From: Shewanella ulleungensis
GTDB taxonomy: Bacteria > Pseudomonadota > Gammaproteobacteria > Enterobacterales > Shewanellaceae
Assembly (NCBI RefSeq): GCF_014648315.1
Contig: NZ_BMQW01000002.1
Coordinates: forward strand, 1-64,000
Length of the DNA stretch: 64,000 bases
Reading direction: 5' to 3'
Within the stretch, counting starts at the first letter, position 1. Every line of letters starts with the position of its first letter. Positions 62,251 to 64,000 of this stretch are shown here, in pieces. Below the pieces are notes generated by a model, which was not told the DNA's origin, did not search any database, and worked only from the letters and a program-made list of their open reading frames with translations. The position numbers and the translations under genes are program-made.

Positions 62251-62709
62251 ATGACATCGCTGTTTAAAATCCTTGAAAATGAACAAGCTACTGTTGCGCT
62301 TGGCCAAAAAATTGCCCAGTGGATTGTGCCTCCATTAACCCTTTACCTCACGGGTGATTTAGGGGCAGGTAAAACTACGTTCAGTCGAGGGATTATTCAA
62401 AGTTTAGGTCATCAAGGTGCTGTAAAAAGCCCAACCTACACCTTGGTCGAGCCTTATGAGTTTGCAAATATGGATGTATTCCATTTCGACTTGTATCGCT
62501 TGAGCGATCCTGAAGAGTTAGAGTTTATGGGCATTCGTGATTACTTTACTGACAGAAGTGTATGCTTAGTGGAGTGGCCCGATAATGGTCACGGCTTATT
62601 ACCTAAGGCTGACATCCATTTGCATTTGCGTTATAAAGAATCTCAAAGAGAAATTGAATTACAAGCCTTATCCCCTGCAGGGCAGGCCATTTTAAATAAA
62701 ATAAAATAA
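62251..62709 (+). CDS. tsaE: tRNA threonylcarbamoyladenosine ATPase TsaE
   Basis: 152 residues. Walker A GDLGAGKTTFSRG (about 35-47), then SPTYTLVEPYEF and the DLYRLSDPEELEFMG stretch typical of TsaE. It drives the TsaBDE complex that makes t6A37 in ANN-decoding tRNAs. It lies 2 bases before amiB, as in enterics. Confidence 0.96.
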   Translation: MTSLFKILENEQATVALGQKIAQWIVPPLTLYLTGDLGAGKTTFSRGIIQSLGHQGAVKSPTYTLVEPYEFANMDVFHFDLYRLSDPEELEFMGIRDYFTDRSVCLVEWPDNGHGLLPKADIHLHLRYKESQREIELQALSPAGQAILNKIK

Positions 62710-62711
62710 TA

Positions 62712-64000
62712 ATGAATTTAAAACATACTTTTTTTACCTGTGTTGTAACCATGCTAGTGATTTTGTTGCCTAATACTAGTTGGGCAGCAAATCAACTTGA
62801 TAGCGTGCGTATTTGGGCTGCGCCTGAATCTACTCGAGTGGTGTTTGATTTAACCCAAGCACCAAAATATGACAGTTTTAGTTTAACTGGCCCTCATCGC
62901 TTAGTGGTTGATATCCAAGATGCTGGCTCTAAAATTAATTTAGACAAAATTGCTAATAACAGCACTATTATCAAAAAGATACGTTTTAGCACTCCACCTA
63001 AAAAAGGCATGCTGCGTTTAGTGATGGATTTAACCAAACCTGTTAAATCCAGCTTATTTACTCTCCCTCCTACAGCACCTTATGGCAATCGGTTAGTGGT
63101 CGATTTAGAAGATGCTGCAGGTGGTTCATCTAATACGCAACCGTCAGTGAGTCGTTCTGCAAATCCATCTTCTCGAAATATTATTGTTGCTATTGACGCC
63201 GGCCATGGCGGTGAAGACCCTGGGTCTATAGGTCCTTCTGGTATGCACGAAAAACGTGTTGTACTTGAAATCGCTAAACGCTTGGCTCGTAAAGTTGACT
63301 CTACACCAGGAATGCGTGCTGTCATGACGCGAAGCGGTGATTATTTTGTCAATTTAAACAAGCGTTCTGAGCTTGCTCGCAACAGTAAAGCTGACCTATT
63401 AATTTCAATTCATGCAGATGCCTTTACCTCCCCGCAACCTCGCGGCGCGTCGGTGTGGGTGTTATCTATGCGCCGTGCAAACAGCGAAATCGGTCGCTGG
63501 TTAGAGCAAAAAGAAAAACACTCTGAGTTATTGGGCGGTGCGGGTGAAATTATTCAAAACTCTGACAGCGAGCAGTATCTTGCGATGACGTTACTGGATA
63601 TGTCGATGAACAGCTCAATGGCAATTAGTCATTCTGTCGCCGGCGATATTCTTCGCGATTTAGATTCAATTACGCATTTGCATAAGAGAAAGCCTGAGTC
63701 AGCCAGTTTCGCTGTACTTAAGTCACCAGACATTCCGTCAATTTTAGTTGAGACCGGTTTTATTTCTAACCCAGGTGAAGAACGCTTATTGTCTAATGGT
63801 AATCATCAAGAAAAACTCGCCAATGCCATTTATAAAGGCGTGTTGCGCTACTTTGAGAATAATCCTCCTGCAGACACCTTAATGGCTAAAACGACTAGCT
63901 CGTCTAATACCAAACACAGTGTAAAGCGTGGTGAGTCATTATCGATTATTGCTCAGCGATATAGTGTGTCTGTGAGCAGCCTTAAACGAGCCAATAATTT
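62712..64000 (+). CDS. amiB: N-acetylmuramoyl-L-alanine amidase AmiB/AmiC (partial)
   Basis: Open from ATG 62712 to the window edge (about 429 codons, 3' end missing). Signal peptide ends near SWAA (about residue 25). AMIN domain (about 28-125) targets the septum. Amidase_3 domain (about 155-385) has zinc ligands in AIDAGHGGEDPG (His), the catalytic Glu region and ISIHADAF. A LysM repeat begins at about 402 (HSVKRGESLSIIAQRYSVS). It splits septal peptidoglycan at division. Called amiB because of tsaE next door. Confidence 0.93.
   Translation, partial: MNLKHTFFTCVVTMLVILLPNTSWAANQLDSVRIWAAPESTRVVFDLTQAPKYDSFSLTGPHRLVVDIQDAGSKINLDKIANNSTIIKKIRFSTPPKKGMLRLVMDLTKPVKSSLFTLPPTAPYGNRLVVDLEDAAGGSSNTQPSVSRSANPSSRNIIVAIDAGHGGEDPGSIGPSGMHEKRVVLEIAKRLARKVDSTPGMRAVMTRSGDYFVNLNKRSELARNSKADLLISIHADAFTSPQPRGASVWVLSMRRANSEIGRWLEQKEKHSELLGGAGEIIQNSDSEQYLAMTLLDMSMNSSMAISHSVAGDILRDLDSITHLHKRKPESASFAVLKSPDIPSILVETGFISNPGEERLLSNGNHQEKLANAIYKGVLRYFENNPPADTLMAKTTSSSNTKHSVKRGESLSIIAQRYSVSVSSLKRANN

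Overview
The window is chromosomal DNA from a gammaproteobacterium of the Shewanella type. The gene order (ptsO-rapZ-ptsN-hpf-rpoN-lptBAC-kdsCD, mlaFEDCB-ibaG-murA, degS-degQ-zapE, rplM-rpsI, purA-motX-rnr-rlmB, rpsF-priB-rpsR-rplI, dnaB-alr, nudF-cpdA-yqiA-parE, parC, psd-rsgA/orn/tRNA-Gly/tsaE-amiB) is the conserved gammaproteobacterial core arrangement. A Vibrio/Shewanella-type motX between purA and rnr, a cheX gene and an S46 peptidase point to Shewanella or a close relative. Genus assignment rests on recall of gene order and protein families, not on a search. Nearly everything here is core housekeeping DNA, with no prophage, integron or CRISPR array.

Layout. 1-1477: gene-poor left edge with an orphan IS3 OrfA-like HTH gene, a 50-residue ORF, and a possible NtrC/sigma-54 control region. 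1478-9419 (minus): nitrogen-branch PTS, ribosome hibernation factor, sigma-54, LPS transport, Kdo synthesis and a Ca/Na exchanger. 9608-14337 (plus): the Mla phospholipid transport operon, ibaG and murA. 14440-17045 (minus): the DegS and DegQ envelope proteases. 17358-25308 (plus): zapE, ribosomal proteins L13/S9, purA, motX with a good sigma-28 promoter, RNase R and RlmB. 25382-27826 (minus): an MFS transporter with an acidic tail and a DUF481 outer-membrane protein. 28042-29483 (plus): rpsF-priB-rpsR-rplI. 29744-32932 (minus): an S46 peptidase with a long Ala/Thr/Glu/Lys repeat tail. 33063-37940: dnaB, alr, cheX, dusA. 38193-39052: a small-protein cluster, including an unlisted 43-residue membrane protein and a PspC-like protein, behind a sigma-54-type promoter. 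39117-43483: an enoyl-CoA hydratase-like gene, a PCu(A)C-like copper protein, DUF2333, a beta-barrel protein and tolC. 43871-51934 (plus): nudF-yqiB-cpdA-yqiA-parE, a sorbosone dehydrogenase-like protein, parC. 52041-59580 (minus): bfd, hydroxyacid dehydrogenase, GDPD, MscM-like channel, psd, rsgA. 59693-64000 (plus): orn, a tRNA-Gly array full of decayed tRNA copies, an unknown protein, tsaE and the start of amiB.

The genes fall into connected themes. Envelope building and surveillance: Lpt, Mla, Kdo, MurA, DegS/DegQ, TolC, Psd, MscM, AmiB. Translation and RNA turnover: L13, S9, S6, S18, L9, HPF, RsgA, RNase R, Orn, RlmB, DusA, TsaE. DNA replication and topology: DnaB, PriB, ParC, ParE. The most unusual parts are the tRNA-Gly array at 60269-61388, where three intact genes alternate with four 71-72 nt 5'-half chimeras and are followed by three decayed copies; the sigma-54 psp-like small-protein cluster; and the repeat-tailed S46 peptidase.
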